A DNA stretch of 64,000 nt from an uncultured Bryobacterales bacterium (GCA_951813605.1 OX638379.1:62001-126000), one strand, 5' to 3'. Positions 28,235 through 38,088 are shown, counted from the first letter of the stretch. The notes: a model not told the origin generated them from the sequence alone. Program-made: numbers and translations.

Positions 28235-29815
28235 GTGCCATCGCTCCTCTATGCCCTGTTGGTTTTCTCTGCGTCTGCCTTAGCGCAGCCGGTCGAGATA
28301 GTGAATAAACATGGTGCCGTGAGCGTGGAGGTTGTGGCGGAGACTCGCATGCAGGCGTGGCGCACCGGCGCATCGCCCGACTCGACGGAAGGCATCGCGA
28401 TCAGCCGGTCGCCCGCCCGGCTCTTGATCGAAGCGCTGCCTCCGGACGGCGACAGTGCCGATATCGAGTTGCGCATCCCACTCGGAGTTAGGTTTTCTGT
28501 CACGACCGAGAACGGGGATATCGGTATAGCCGGGATGGTTCGGGGTGTTAATGTCCAATCTCTGCGCGGGTCCCTAGAAATCCACGCCCCGCTTGAGATG
28601 ACCGTTCTGAGTATCGAGACCACCGAGCGGCCTCGGATTGTCAATGCTCCCACCAATATCAAGTTGCCGTTCGTTCCTGTATCAATCCACCCTCGCCTTC
28701 GAGTTTGGAGACTCTCCAGAAACTTGCGATCCCGGGACTTAGCCTACGGGAGGATTAACGGGCAGCTGTATTCCCCGGAAGTTGTAACACTGCGCAACTG
28801 GGAGATCCCCAGGGGCTGGCCTCTCAAGCCGCATACACTTTCCAGGGACGCCGTCGATCGGCTGCTGGCACGGGCCGAACGCCGCCGAGACCGTGGCATA
28901 GTCCCACCCGCCCCTCGCCCGTCGTACACGCCGTCCAAGGAATCCTCGGTTGACTCAGGTAACACCGCGATCTTTCGATCCGAGGTTCGCATGGTGAACA
29001 TGAGTGTCGCTGTTAGCGATAGCGGTGGTCGGCCGCTGACCGGACTTGAGAAAAAGAACTTTCTCGTGGAGGAAGACGGCGAGCGTCAGGACATTCGCGT
29101 CGCGGACCCGGAAGAGTCGCCTTTCAACATGGCCATCCTGCTAGACCTCAGCGGAAGCACTGCGATCGACCTTGAGCATATGCGGCAAGCAACGTTGAGA
29201 CTGATCGAGGTGGCCGGACCGAATGACCGTGTCTCGCTATATGCGATGTCGGGAAGCATGTTTTACAGGCTTGCCTCGCTGACTTCTGACCGAGAGGCAC
29301 TTGTCGAGCGATGCAAGACACTGCCTTACCCCGCGGGCGGTTCGCCGATCTGGGACACGATCGTCCTCGTCTACGATGACGAACTCGCAGACCACGCCGG
29401 CGAGCGAAATGCCCTTATCGTTATCAGCGACGGCATAGATAACCGGATCAGCGGCCAGTCCGTCCCTTCGATGCTACGCGCCAATCGGCTGCTGCAAGCT
29501 GCAAGCGAGATGGACGCCCGCATTTATCCGATCTTCCTGCTGTCTGGGGAGCGCTTCGGACGCAACTGGTCCTCCAAGGCGCGAGGACGCATGGAGTCTC
29601 TGGCACAGAAGACAGGGGGAAGGCTGTTCTCCGCCCGCTCGGTCGCCGACATCGAGCCGGTGCTGCCGGAGCTAGCACGAGAGATGCGCAGCGTCTACGA
29701 GATAGCGTACTACCCCAAGAATCAAGACTTCGACCGCGGCTGGCGGCGCGTGCGGATCAAGGTTGATCTTCCTGGTGCGCAGGTTCGCGCTCGGCCGGGA
29801 TACTTCGCTGAATAG
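28235..29815 (+). CDS. VWFA-related acidobacterial-domain protein
   Basis: About 526 aa if the GTG at 28235 is used, which opens a clean signal peptide (MPSLLYALLVFSASALAQ); in-frame ATGs at 28136 and 28166 lie upstream but crowd the divergent selB start. The C-terminal half is a von Willebrand A domain with the MIDAS motif MAILLDLSGST and later VISDGIDN, preceded by LTGLEKKNFLVEEDGE, the hallmark of the acidobacterial VWFA-related family. The N-terminal half is a beta-rich segment of unknown type. Probably periplasmic or surface-exposed, metal-dependent protein binding. Confidence 0.88.
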   Translation: MPSLLYALLVFSASALAQPVEIVNKHGAVSVEVVAETRMQAWRTGASPDSTEGIAISRSPARLLIEALPPDGDSADIELRIPLGVRFSVTTENGDIGIAGMVRGVNVQSLRGSLEIHAPLEMTVLSIETTERPRIVNAPTNIKLPFVPVSIHPRLRVWRLSRNLRSRDLAYGRINGQLYSPEVVTLRNWEIPRGWPLKPHTLSRDAVDRLLARAERRRDRGIVPPAPRPSYTPSKESSVDSGNTAIFRSEVRMVNMSVAVSDSGGRPLTGLEKKNFLVEEDGERQDIRVADPEESPFNMAILLDLSGSTAIDLEHMRQATLRLIEVAGPNDRVSLYAMSGSMFYRLASLTSDREALVERCKTLPYPAGGSPIWDTIVLVYDDELADHAGERNALIVISDGIDNRISGQSVPSMLRANRLLQAASEMDARIYPIFLLSGERFGRNWSSKARGRMESLAQKTGGRLFSARSVADIEPVLPELAREMRSVYEIAYYPKNQDFDRGWRRVRIKVDLPGAQVRARPGYFAE

Positions 29816-30427
29816 GGCGCTCAAGCGAACAGACCTCTGATCGAGGCCACCACGATTTACGCTGATCCATTTCCTAGCGCAGCACTGTTGGAATTGTGAC
29901 TGGTTTGTTGGATTGCCAATTCACAATAGACTTTCCAGCTCGTTTCGTGAGAGGAACACTTTCGAAACGTATCCCTAAGTGACAGCGGGAGCACATTGTC
30001 GAACAACCACCTTGGAATGGCCAGCGGACAAATTCCGATCACGAAAGCCAATTGGGTCGTTTGCAGCGCTGGGAAAGATTATTCAATGCCGTCTTGCTTG
30101 CCCGAACCGTTGACTCTGGCCAATGCAAGTTAGGCTGACATGCAACAGTGGGCTGAATTGGTTGACTTCTGTTGTCAGACGTCGAGACGATACTCGATTC
30201 GATGACGAATGATTCGGGATCGACCGGGAGATTGGAAGACTGACTGGCAGCGGGTCCATGTCATAGAGGGCCTGCCATCGAGTAACTCAAACGACGTGCT
30301 ATCGGGCTTCTTGGCGAATCGAACCAGGCGGAGCGCTCTCGAGGGAATCTGGCAGACTCGGATTGCTCTCGGCATTGTCGCCAGCTTGGCGAGGCATCTC
30401 AAGCCGAAGTGTTAGACTGTTGCCGCC
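29816..30427. other. Intergenic region, no gene recognised
   Basis: About 610 bp, moderately A/T-rich, upstream of the enolase-superfamily gene. It probably holds that operon's promoter, but I cannot single out -35/-10 boxes. No RNA or repeat found. Confidence 0.4.
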
Positions 30428-31642
30428 ATGCGGTCCCGTCGATCGTTCCTTACTGCGCTGGGCGGCGCAGCCCTTGCTCCCGTCGTCGCGGTTCCCCGCA
30501 CGAAAGGGGCGCTCAAAATCGTTTCGGTCGAAGCGGTTCCTGTGCGATTGTGGTCTCGTTCGTCGCAAGGCCGCCTTCCGGAGTTCGACGGGCCGTACGA
30601 TCCGGCGCGCTGGCGCTATAGCGGCCCCTACTCGCAACTCGCCAGCGCGATTGTCGTGATCGTAAAGACGGACCAGGGCATCACCGGATTCGGCTTTGGG
30701 GCGGGCGGGGAAGCGGCCGTCCAGATCATCCATGGTCACCTGCGCCATTTGCTGGTTGGCAGCGACCCGCTCAATGCCGAGCTCCTCTGGGACCAGATGT
30801 ATTCATCAGGTCTGTACTACGGGCGCCGAGGCGTCTTCGTTATGGCGCTCAGCGGAGTGGACAACGCTCTCTGGGACATCGTGGGTAAATACGCGGAAAC
30901 GCCCGTATACCGGCTCATCGGCGGGCCCACGCAGGAGAAGGTTCCGGGGTACATCACGAATTCGGACCCTAGCGTGGGCCTCGACCTCGGTTTTGAACAC
31001 TTCAAGCTAGGCATCAGGGACGGGGTGCTAAACGGGCGAGCAGGCATGCAGCGGACCGAGGCGATTCTGAAGGAAGCCCGTTCGGCTATCGGTCCCCAGC
31101 GCACCTTGATGATTGATTGCGGCTGTCGTTGGAACGACATCGGGTACTCGATCGAAATGGCGAAGCGCCTCGAGCCGCTGGATCTGTTCTTCATCGAAGA
31201 GCCGCTTTCTCCGGACAACATCTTGGGATACCAGCGGCTTGTGGAGGAGATCGACAGCACGCTCATCGTGAGCGGCGAGCACGAGTACACCCAGTACGGT
31301 TACCAGATGCTACTGCATCACCGCGGGACGGAGATCCTTCAGCCCGACATCAGCTGGTGCGGAGGACTGACCGCGTTGCGCAAGATTGCGGTAATGGGAG
31401 CCGAGCGCGGCTTGCCGATCATTCCCCACCGGGGCAGCAGCCTGTACGGCATGGCGATCGTCCTGACGGCTAACGCGCCGCTGGCGGAGAGTTTCGGCAC
31501 CGGCGATCAAGCGACCGACCTGATGCTCGCGATGTCGTCCCCGTACGATGGCGGGCACTACTTTGCCAAAGACGAGCCGGGCTTCGGAACGGAGATTACG
31601 GAGAAGATGGTCCATGAGCATGCTGGCAGCAGCGCCCTCTAG
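30428..31642 (+). CDS. Tat-exported mandelate racemase/muconate lactonizing family dehydratase (L-rhamnonate dehydratase-like)
   Basis: 404 aa. The N-terminus is a twin-arginine signal (MRSRRSFLTALGGAALAPVV). The enolase-superfamily barrel shows IDCGCRWND (metal Asp), FFIEEPLSPDN (Glu) and GEHEYTQYGYQMLL (Glu), followed by ILQPDISWCGGLTALRKI and the catalytic His in IIPHRGSSLYG. The HEYTxYG and QPDxxWxGGxT strings point to the rhamnonate dehydratase branch, which makes 2-keto-3-deoxy sugar acids. Export of such an enzyme is unusual. It overlaps the next gene. Related sugar-acid dehydratases are possible alternatives. Confidence 0.82.
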   Translation: MRSRRSFLTALGGAALAPVVAVPRTKGALKIVSVEAVPVRLWSRSSQGRLPEFDGPYDPARWRYSGPYSQLASAIVVIVKTDQGITGFGFGAGGEAAVQIIHGHLRHLLVGSDPLNAELLWDQMYSSGLYYGRRGVFVMALSGVDNALWDIVGKYAETPVYRLIGGPTQEKVPGYITNSDPSVGLDLGFEHFKLGIRDGVLNGRAGMQRTEAILKEARSAIGPQRTLMIDCGCRWNDIGYSIEMAKRLEPLDLFFIEEPLSPDNILGYQRLVEEIDSTLIVSGEHEYTQYGYQMLLHHRGTEILQPDISWCGGLTALRKIAVMGAERGLPIIPHRGSSLYGMAIVLTANAPLAESFGTGDQATDLMLAMSSPYDGGHYFAKDEPGFGTEITEKMVHEHAGSSAL

Positions 31643-32627
31643 GCTCGACGAACTGCGACGAGGGCTCTCTCGTCGAGCACTCCTTGTTTCCCTGGCAGGC
31701 GCGGCCGGTTCGCGAGTCTTCGCGACGGCCCACGACGGGTTCCGAGGCATCTTCCCAATCGTTGCCACGCCGTACAAGGAAGACGGCTCGGTGGACTTGG
31801 AGACGCTCGCGGAAGAGGTGCGCTTTCTCGACCGGGCTGGCGTGCATGGCATTGTATGGCCTCAGCTGGCAAGCGAGTACGCCCTGCTGACCTACGAAGA
31901 GCGCATTGCGGGAGCGGAAACCATCGTGCAGGCATCCAAGGGACTGCGCCCGAAGGTCGTCATCGGAGTGCAGGCGACCGACACAGACACCGCCGTTCGG
32001 TATGCCGAGCACGCCAGGACAATCGGCCCGGACGCCATCATCGCCCTGCCGCCGCGAAAGGGCGGCCAGACGAAATTTGACCTGCAAGCGGTCGCCGATT
32101 ACTATCGCGCAGTGGCCCAAGCCGGTACTTTGCCGATGTTCATGCAGGCCATCGGCAACATGAGCGTCGACTTCGTGGCGCGCATGGTGCGCGAAATCCC
32201 GAACCTCAAGTTTGTGAAGGACGAGGCGGGACACACTCTCGGCCGACTCTCGGAATTCCGGGACCTCCCTGAGGAGGGGCGTCCGGTTGCCTTCACTGGG
32301 GGGCACGGCAGGACCTTGATCGAGGAAATGGCTCGTGGCTCGGCTGGCACCATGCCGGCAGCTTCTTGGGTGGATCTGTACGTTCGCGTGTGGGACCTGT
32401 GGCACTCCCGGCACCGCAGCGAAGCTATCGACATGTTTTCGAAGGCCCTGCTACTCATCACGCGCGCGACTGCCCACGGATTGCCCGCTCTTGCCTACGT
32501 GCTGCATCTGCGCGGGATATTCCCGAATTGGAAGGTGAGGAACCCCAATGCGCGGCCGCTGGATGAGCACGCCAAGCAGAACCTCGAAGAGTCTCTCGAC
32601 TTCGTGCGACCCTACTTGTCCGCATGA
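31614..32627 (+). CDS. DHDPS/KDG-aldolase-family lyase with Tat-like signal
   Basis: About 337 aa; start ATG 31614 or 31620, inside the 3' end of the dehydratase gene. The leader contains LSRRALLVSLAGAAG, a Tat-like signal. The barrel motifs are GIFPIVATPYKEDGSVD, LLTYEERIAGAE and the Schiff-base Lys region NLKFVKDEAGH. The usual catalytic Tyr motif (YNxP) is replaced by FMQAIGN, and the GTTGE loop by QLASEY, so the chemistry may differ from dihydrodipicolinate synthase. With the preceding dehydratase it could cleave a 2-keto-3-deoxy sugar acid. Confidence 0.78.
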   Translation: MSMLAAAPSRLDELRRGLSRRALLVSLAGAAGSRVFATAHDGFRGIFPIVATPYKEDGSVDLETLAEEVRFLDRAGVHGIVWPQLASEYALLTYEERIAGAETIVQASKGLRPKVVIGVQATDTDTAVRYAEHARTIGPDAIIALPPRKGGQTKFDLQAVADYYRAVAQAGTLPMFMQAIGNMSVDFVARMVREIPNLKFVKDEAGHTLGRLSEFRDLPEEGRPVAFTGGHGRTLIEEMARGSAGTMPAASWVDLYVRVWDLWHSRHRSEAIDMFSKALLLITRATAHGLPALAYVLHLRGIFPNWKVRNPNARPLDEHAKQNLEESLDFVRPYLSA

Positions 32628-32845
32628 CTGACCCGATGATTCGGGTGATTCTGGCCTGCTCCTCAATGGTGACCCTTGGATCAATGGCATCGCTTGCCGA
32701 AAGGCTTGTAATCACGGATTCGTTCCTGCAGCCGATGGACATCGTCTATAAGGGCGAGAAGTTGCCATTCTTCTATCCGTGGCCCGCCTATCTGATCCTT
32801 GGCACGATCCTCTCCGTGTTGTACTACCGCTTCGGCCGCCGCTGA
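32624..32845 (+). CDS. Small membrane protein in the sugar-acid operon
   Basis: 73 aa, starting in the ATGA overlap with the lyase stop, which supports it as a real, coupled gene. Two hydrophobic stretches (VILACSSMVTLGSMASLA and PWPAYLILGTILSVLYY) flank a short loop with KGEKLPF, ending in RFGRR. Function unknown; it could anchor or accompany the exported enzymes. Confidence 0.5.
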   Translation: MTDPMIRVILACSSMVTLGSMASLAERLVITDSFLQPMDIVYKGEKLPFFYPWPAYLILGTILSVLYYRFGRR

Positions 32846-32898
32846 GTGCTGGCCAGGCATCTTGGCGCTCAAGAATGCTGTGGGATGATGGACCCGTC

Positions 32899-34053
32899 AT
32901 GCGTTCGATCCGAATTCCAGGGGCCGTGTGGCTCCTCCTAGCCGCAGCGCCATCTGCGGCGGGCGGGCCTTCTCCGGAGATTCCTTTCAAGAAACATGTG
33001 ATCGACCTCGGGAGGAACGAGCCCTGTGCCGTTGCCGACATCAACAACGACGGCTTCCTCGACATCGTCTCGGGGGAGAATTGGTACCGTGGTCCTGACT
33101 TCCAGCGAAAGAAGTTCCGTTCGATCCTTTTTTGGAACAACTACATCGACGACTTCAGCGATCTATTGTTCGATGTCGACAGGGACGGCCACCTTGATGT
33201 CGTCAGCGTCGGCTGGGGGACGCGGAAGATCGCTTGGTGGCGCAATCCCGGAAGGGCAATTGGAGAGTGGGTCGACTCCCCGATTCACGAGGGCCTGCCG
33301 GTCGAGTTCGCGCTGTTAGTTGACTTGGACGGTGATGGCGAGGCGCGCGAAGTGCTGCCTCAATTCGGTGGGCGGACGGCGAACAAGACCTCGTGGTTTG
33401 AGATGCCCGGGAAGGGCGGCAAGTGGGCTGAGCACGTTGTGCAGTCCGCGGCTGACGGACACGGGATTGGAGCGGGGGACGTGAACGGCGACGGGCGGAC
33501 CGACATCCTCACTCCTAAGGGATGGCTCGAGGCGCCAGCCGACCCGCGCCGGACGCCCTGGACCATGCACGCTGAGTTCGATTTCGAAGAAAGCGTCGGC
33601 TTTCTCCATGTTGCAGACATCGACCGGGATGGCGAGAACGACATCGTGACGACTCACGCCCACACCTACGGAATCTTCTGGTTGCGACAAGCGAGCGGAG
33701 CGAACGGCAAGCGCACTTGGGACCGTCAGCTCATCGATGAGTCATGGTCGCAGCCCCACGCTTCCACTCTGGCTGATCTGACCGGCAACGGACGTCCTGA
33801 ACTCATCACCGGCAAGAGGCTCTTTGCCCACAACGGCAAGGACGATGGCGGCCGCGAGCCGCTCGGCCTGTATTGGTACGAATACGTGGACACCGGGCGC
33901 CAGTGGGAATGGGTGCGCCACATGATCCATTACGGCGGCCGCGTGGGTGGCGGAATGCAGATCCCGGTGGTCGACATCGACGGGGACCGCGACCTAGACA
34001 TTGTCGTTGGCGGCAAAGGAGGGGTGTTCCTCTTCGAGAACTTGACGCGCTGA
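32899..34053 (+). CDS. Secreted FG-GAP/VCBS-repeat beta-propeller protein
   Basis: About 384 aa from ATG 32899, which opens a signal peptide (MRSIRIPGAVWLLLAAAPSAA). Seven calcium-binding-like DxDxDG-type repeats are spaced along it, e.g. ADINNDGFLDIVSG, DVDRDGHLDVVS, DLDGDGEAREV, DVNGDGRTDILTP, DIDRDGENDIV, DLTGNGRPELITG and DIDGDRDLDIVVG, giving a seven-bladed propeller. These proteins are secreted and often bind carbohydrate or protein ligands. Same strand and 50 bp after the sugar-acid operon, so possibly part of it. Confidence 0.82.
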   Translation: MRSIRIPGAVWLLLAAAPSAAGGPSPEIPFKKHVIDLGRNEPCAVADINNDGFLDIVSGENWYRGPDFQRKKFRSILFWNNYIDDFSDLLFDVDRDGHLDVVSVGWGTRKIAWWRNPGRAIGEWVDSPIHEGLPVEFALLVDLDGDGEAREVLPQFGGRTANKTSWFEMPGKGGKWAEHVVQSAADGHGIGAGDVNGDGRTDILTPKGWLEAPADPRRTPWTMHAEFDFEESVGFLHVADIDRDGENDIVTTHAHTYGIFWLRQASGANGKRTWDRQLIDESWSQPHASTLADLTGNGRPELITGKRLFAHNGKDDGGREPLGLYWYEYVDTGRQWEWVRHMIHYGGRVGGGMQIPVVDIDGDRDLDIVVGGKGGVFLFENLTR

Positions 34054-34086
34054 ATCCCTCAGGGCGAGCCCAGGAATGCTGTAGCC

Positions 34087-35067
34087 CTAGCGGATTGCGC
34101 GAAACACACTCTCGTCGAACGAGAAATCGGGTTCTTCGTGCGACTGCCGGTTCCTGTACCAATTCCAAGCGTGGCGAAGGCCATCTGCAAGAGCTGCCGG
34201 CTCGAAGCGCAGTTCTTCGCGCGCTCTCGACACATCCATCGTGATCGACGGCATGTCGAAGTACTGGCCGAAGTAATATGGGGCCTGAAACACTTGGCCG
34301 CCCAGTTTATAGATTGTTTCACGTGGAACGTACTGCAGGTCGGGTTCGATGTCAGCAGCGGTGCCAAGGGCGCGTACCAAGTCGTCCTGTCGAACGGCTT
34401 CGGAGTGTGCGACGTTGTAGGCCCTGCCCGCCGCCGCAGGAACCTCGGCCGCAAGTAGCGCGGCTTCGACTAAGTCGCTCACCGCTACGAACTGCATCAA
34501 GCGACTGCCGTCGCCGGGCACGAGGATCGGTCTGCCTGCGGCAAGCCGGTCCCAGAAGAAGGCTTCCCGGTAGAAGGGGTTGTGGGGGCCATAGATGAAC
34601 GGCGGCCGCAGAGTCGCTGTGGCGATACCCTTTTCCGCATGCAGTGCGAGCAGCGCCCGCTCTGAGTCCGCTTTGTTGCGGCAGTATGCCTCGGGATGTC
34701 GAGGGCTCGCGAGGGGGGAATCCTCGGTGCGGTTCAAGCCATCTCCGTACGCTGCGCAACTTGACACGAAGACATAGCGCCGCAAAGAGGGTCCGCACGC
34801 TTCGGCCGAGGCCCGGACTTGATCGCCGGTCGTGCCCCGCTGCCAGTCGTAAACGTTGTCAAACACGTACTCGAATCCGCGCCCCCGCATTGCGCGCGCG
34901 ACTGCCGCCGCGTCGTTGCGATCGCAGCGAATTTCCAAGCTCTGCCCTGCGAAAGGGTTGTGCCGGCCCCGGTGCAAGATGGTGACCTCGTCACCGCGCT
35001 CGAGCAATCGCCGTACGAGTTCCCGCCCGATGAAAAGATTCCCGCCGATAACTAGGACGCGGCGCAT
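34087..35067 (-). CDS. NAD-dependent epimerase/dehydratase (extended SDR)
   Basis: 326 aa. An N-terminal Rossmann motif VLVIGGNLFIGRELVRRL and the SDR catalytic region VSSCAAYG ... YCRNKADSE (Tyr-x3-Lys) are visible, then LRPPFIYGPHNPFYREAFFW. It resembles nucleotide-sugar epimerases and the related chloroplast-type mRNA-binding/epimerase family. Substrate unknown. It lies just downstream of aspS on the same strand. Confidence 0.85.
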   Translation of the reverse strand: MRRVLVIGGNLFIGRELVRRLLERGDEVTILHRGRHNPFAGQSLEIRCDRNDAAAVARAMRGRGFEYVFDNVYDWQRGTTGDQVRASAEACGPSLRRYVFVSSCAAYGDGLNRTEDSPLASPRHPEAYCRNKADSERALLALHAEKGIATATLRPPFIYGPHNPFYREAFFWDRLAAGRPILVPGDGSRLMQFVAVSDLVEAALLAAEVPAAAGRAYNVAHSEAVRQDDLVRALGTAADIEPDLQYVPRETIYKLGGQVFQAPYYFGQYFDMPSITMDVSRAREELRFEPAALADGLRHAWNWYRNRQSHEEPDFSFDESVFRAIR

Positions 35068-35100
35068 TGGTTAAGCCTCGTGGTGCGGCCGACTGGCTGG

Positions 35101-36909
35101 CTAGGCGTTCGGAGCGACTCGCAGCCCGAGGCCGAGTTCGGTAAGGTTGCGTGTCGGGACTGTATTCGGGGCCTCGCACATCAGATCCGTTCCCTTCGCG
35201 GTCTTGGGGAACGGAATCACGTCCCGAATCGTGGTCTCGCCTGCTAGCAGCATGATCAGTCGATCGAGCCCCAGCGCGATGCCTCCATGGGGCGGGGTCC
35301 CGTACTGGAGGGCTTCGAGGAAGAATCCGAACCGGTGGTGCGCTTCCTCGGCACTGAAGCCCAGCGCCTCGAAGACCCTTGATTGCAAGTCCCGTCGATG
35401 GATTCGGATCGATCCGGATCCCAACTCGACACCGTTCAACACCAAGTCGTAGGCCTTGGAGCGGCATGCCTCCGGCGCCGATATCAGCTTTTCGACGTCG
35501 TCATCGTGGGGCGACGTGAACGGATGGTGAGCAGGGGTCCAATGCTCTTCATTGGAATCCCATTCGAACATCGGGAAGTCTGTAACCCAAAGGAATCGCA
35601 GGTCCCTGTCGCGGAGCAGGCCGTGCCGATCCGAGAAAACAGAGCCGATGCGCGTGCGCAGACTTCCTGCAGCGGAGAGCACCGACTCGTCGGGTCGCGG
35701 TCCCGACGCTGCCTGCAGACCGCTTGCCAGCACAAGGAAATCGCCTTCTCTTGCTTGCAAACGGTCGCGAATCGACGCCATCTGGCCCGGCATCTTCCTA
35801 GTCAATCCGCGGAAATCGTCGAAGACGCGCAGGTTCAGCTCCTTGGCGTAGTCACGGAATTGCTCGCGCTCCCGCCTGGAAAGCTTGCCGACGGCTGGTG
35901 TGCGGATCGCGACGAGAGGCCCGTTGACCGGCAGATCTCCCGGGGCCAGCAGGTCCGTCACGACGGCCATTGGGGGTAGGCGCAGATCCGGCTTGTCGCT
36001 ACCATAGCCTTCCATCGCCTCGGCATGGGTCAACCGAGCCAGAGGCAGGTGCGGAATCTCGACTCCAGCGGCTTCGCACACGCGGGCCATGAGCTCTTCG
36101 ATTACTTCCAGGACGCCGTTCTCCTGAATGAATGACATCTCCACGTCGATCTGGGTGAATTCCGGCTGGCGGTCCGCCCGCAAGTCCTCGTCCCGGAAGC
36201 AGCGCACGATCTGGAAGTAGCGGTCGTACCCGCCCACCATCAGCAACTGCTTGAAAAGCTGAGGGGATTGGGGCAAGGCGTACATCTGGCCCGGCTGGAT
36301 GCGACTAGGCACTAAGAAATCGCGGGCACCCTCCGGCGTAGATCGAGTCATGAACGGCGTCTCGATCTCCAAGAATCCTTGCGAGTGGAAGCACTCGCGG
36401 ATTGCCAGGTTGACCCGATGGCGCAGCTGGAGGTTGCGCTGCATCTGCGGGCGACGCAGGTCAATGTACCGGTACTTCAGGCGGATTTCCTCGCTGACCG
36501 GGGCGCGCTCTTCCTCGTCCAGCTGAAAGGGGGGGGTCTCGGACGTGTTGAGGACGTATAGCTCGTGCGCGACCAGTTCGACCGTGCCGGTGTCAAGGTT
36601 GGGGTTGTAAGTGTCCTCGGATCGCCGGACGATGGGACCTGCCACGGCGATGACGTACTCGCCACGCAATGTCTCGGCCCTGGCATGCGCTTCCGGATGA
36701 GTCTCCGCGTTGAATACGACCTGGGAGATGCCGGTCCGATCACGCAAGTGAACGAACAGGAGCCCGCCTAAATCGCGCTTCCTGTGAACCCATCCCATTA
36801 GCACGGCACGCACGCCGATATCGGCGTCGCGGATCTCGCCGCAGTAGTGGGTTCGTTGCAAGCTTCCCAGCGGGTCGGGGGCGTCGGCAAGTGGATCGCG
36901 CGCAGGCAT
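35101..36909 (-). CDS. aspS: Aspartate--tRNA ligase
   Basis: 602 aa class II synthetase of the bacterial type. The N-terminal OB anticodon-binding domain (MGWVHRKRDLGGLLFVHLRD), motif 2 area (FQIVRCFRDEDLRADRQPEFTQ, split by the bacterial GAD insert later) and motif 3 (GIALGLDRLIMLLAG) are clear. It charges tRNA-Asp; whether it also charges tRNA-Asn cannot be settled here. The start overlaps the gamma-carbonic anhydrase stop (TGATG). Confidence 0.95.
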   Translation of the reverse strand: MPARDPLADAPDPLGSLQRTHYCGEIRDADIGVRAVLMGWVHRKRDLGGLLFVHLRDRTGISQVVFNAETHPEAHARAETLRGEYVIAVAGPIVRRSEDTYNPNLDTGTVELVAHELYVLNTSETPPFQLDEEERAPVSEEIRLKYRYIDLRRPQMQRNLQLRHRVNLAIRECFHSQGFLEIETPFMTRSTPEGARDFLVPSRIQPGQMYALPQSPQLFKQLLMVGGYDRYFQIVRCFRDEDLRADRQPEFTQIDVEMSFIQENGVLEVIEELMARVCEAAGVEIPHLPLARLTHAEAMEGYGSDKPDLRLPPMAVVTDLLAPGDLPVNGPLVAIRTPAVGKLSRREREQFRDYAKELNLRVFDDFRGLTRKMPGQMASIRDRLQAREGDFLVLASGLQAASGPRPDESVLSAAGSLRTRIGSVFSDRHGLLRDRDLRFLWVTDFPMFEWDSNEEHWTPAHHPFTSPHDDDVEKLISAPEACRSKAYDLVLNGVELGSGSIRIHRRDLQSRVFEALGFSAEEAHHRFGFFLEALQYGTPPHGGIALGLDRLIMLLAGETTIRDVIPFPKTAKGTDLMCEAPNTVPTRNLTELGLGLRVAPNA

Positions 36910-37418
36910 CAGGCTTCGTCCAGGTGCTGCTCGGCGAGTTCGACGTAATGCGCCGCGTTTTCACGGGTGCGCTCAACCTCGGCATCGGTAACCGAGCGCT
37001 TGACTTTCGCGGGAACGCCCGCCACGAGGCTACGGGGCGGAAAGTCGGATCCCCCCAGAACCACGGCGCCGGCGGCTACGATGGAGCCGGCTCCGACGCG
37101 CGCCTTGCTGAGGATTGTCGATCCCATGCCGATCAGGCAGTCGTCCCCGACATCGCACCCATGCACCGTGCAGGAATGGCCCACCACCACGCGATTGCCG
37201 ATGCGCAGCGGCGCGTCCTCGTCCTCGTGGAGGCAGCTGTTGTCTTGAATGCTGGTCTCGTCGCCGATTGACACGCTCGACGTGTCGGCGCGCACTGTCA
37301 CGTTGCACCACACGCTCGAGCGGTCGCCAACGGTGACGTCCCCGATCAGCACGGCGCTAGCGTCGATGTATGCGCTGGCCGCAACGGCGGGCCGGGCCCC
37401 GCGAAAGCTTCGAATCAT
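36909..37418 (-). CDS. Gamma-class carbonic anhydrase-like hexapeptide protein
   Basis: About 169 aa from ATG 37418 (MIRSFRGARPAV), where family members normally begin. Left-handed beta-helix hexapeptide repeats (VLIGDVTVGDRSSVW, SIGDETSIQDN) and the His ligands (CLHEDED, VVVGHSCTVHGC) match gamma-carbonic anhydrases and YrdA-type proteins. Many members lack measurable activity, so catalysis is not assured. Overlaps aspS by one base. Confidence 0.85.
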   Translation of the reverse strand: MIRSFRGARPAVAASAYIDASAVLIGDVTVGDRSSVWCNVTVRADTSSVSIGDETSIQDNSCLHEDEDAPLRIGNRVVVGHSCTVHGCDVGDDCLIGMGSTILSKARVGAGSIVAAGAVVLGGSDFPPRSLVAGVPAKVKRSVTDAEVERTRENAAHYVELAEQHLDEA

Positions 37419-38088
37419 GACAATCCATGGATCCCCCGGAGTGGTTAGAGACGTGTCTAGGCTCAGCGACGGTACGTAGCCTGGGACGGGGGCGACTTGA
37501 TCCCAAAGTACCACAGGCACGCCCGCTGCGATCTCCCGCATGCAGGCGCCTGGCCTTCGGTGGCTTCTACGATTTGCGGTCACCAGCGTCGTTCGGCCAG
37601 TGATGGCATTGATTCGATGCCTAACTGCCGGGAACAGCCTTCTGCATTCCCCAGCGCGGGGATCGGGTCATCGAGGTCGCCGACAGAATCAGCCTTCTCC
37701 CTTTGCTCTAGGATTGCCGCGCTTCGTCGGCCAAATGACTCCCGCCGAAGTGCTCCTAAGCAGGGCCTACGTCGGGCAGACTCTTGAGAGCAACAACGTT
37801 GGCGGCTTGTGATTCTCGTGCCTGCCACATATTGTCAACGTCGGCAGACATGTCGAGGGGAGGCTCTTGCCTAACTCGAATTGGCGCGTCGGCATGTAAC
37901 AAGCAAAGGTCAAAGCGACCCGAGGCCACCGGTTGATGGGACTTCACCGAGTCCCGTCCAAGCTGCTGTTGCGGGCCGATCTAGCCGAGTCAGTGGTTCC
38001 GGTATACTACGGTGCGGAGCAGCGACATAGGGTCGGGGTCGTTTCCTGTACCATGCCCGGCTAGCCGTTGGGCAAATCCGCGTAAGCG
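37419..38088. other. Intergenic region, no gene recognised
   Basis: About 670 bp between divergent genes. Open frames here lack coding character. A promoter for fabV is expected, but none is clear. Confidence 0.4.
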
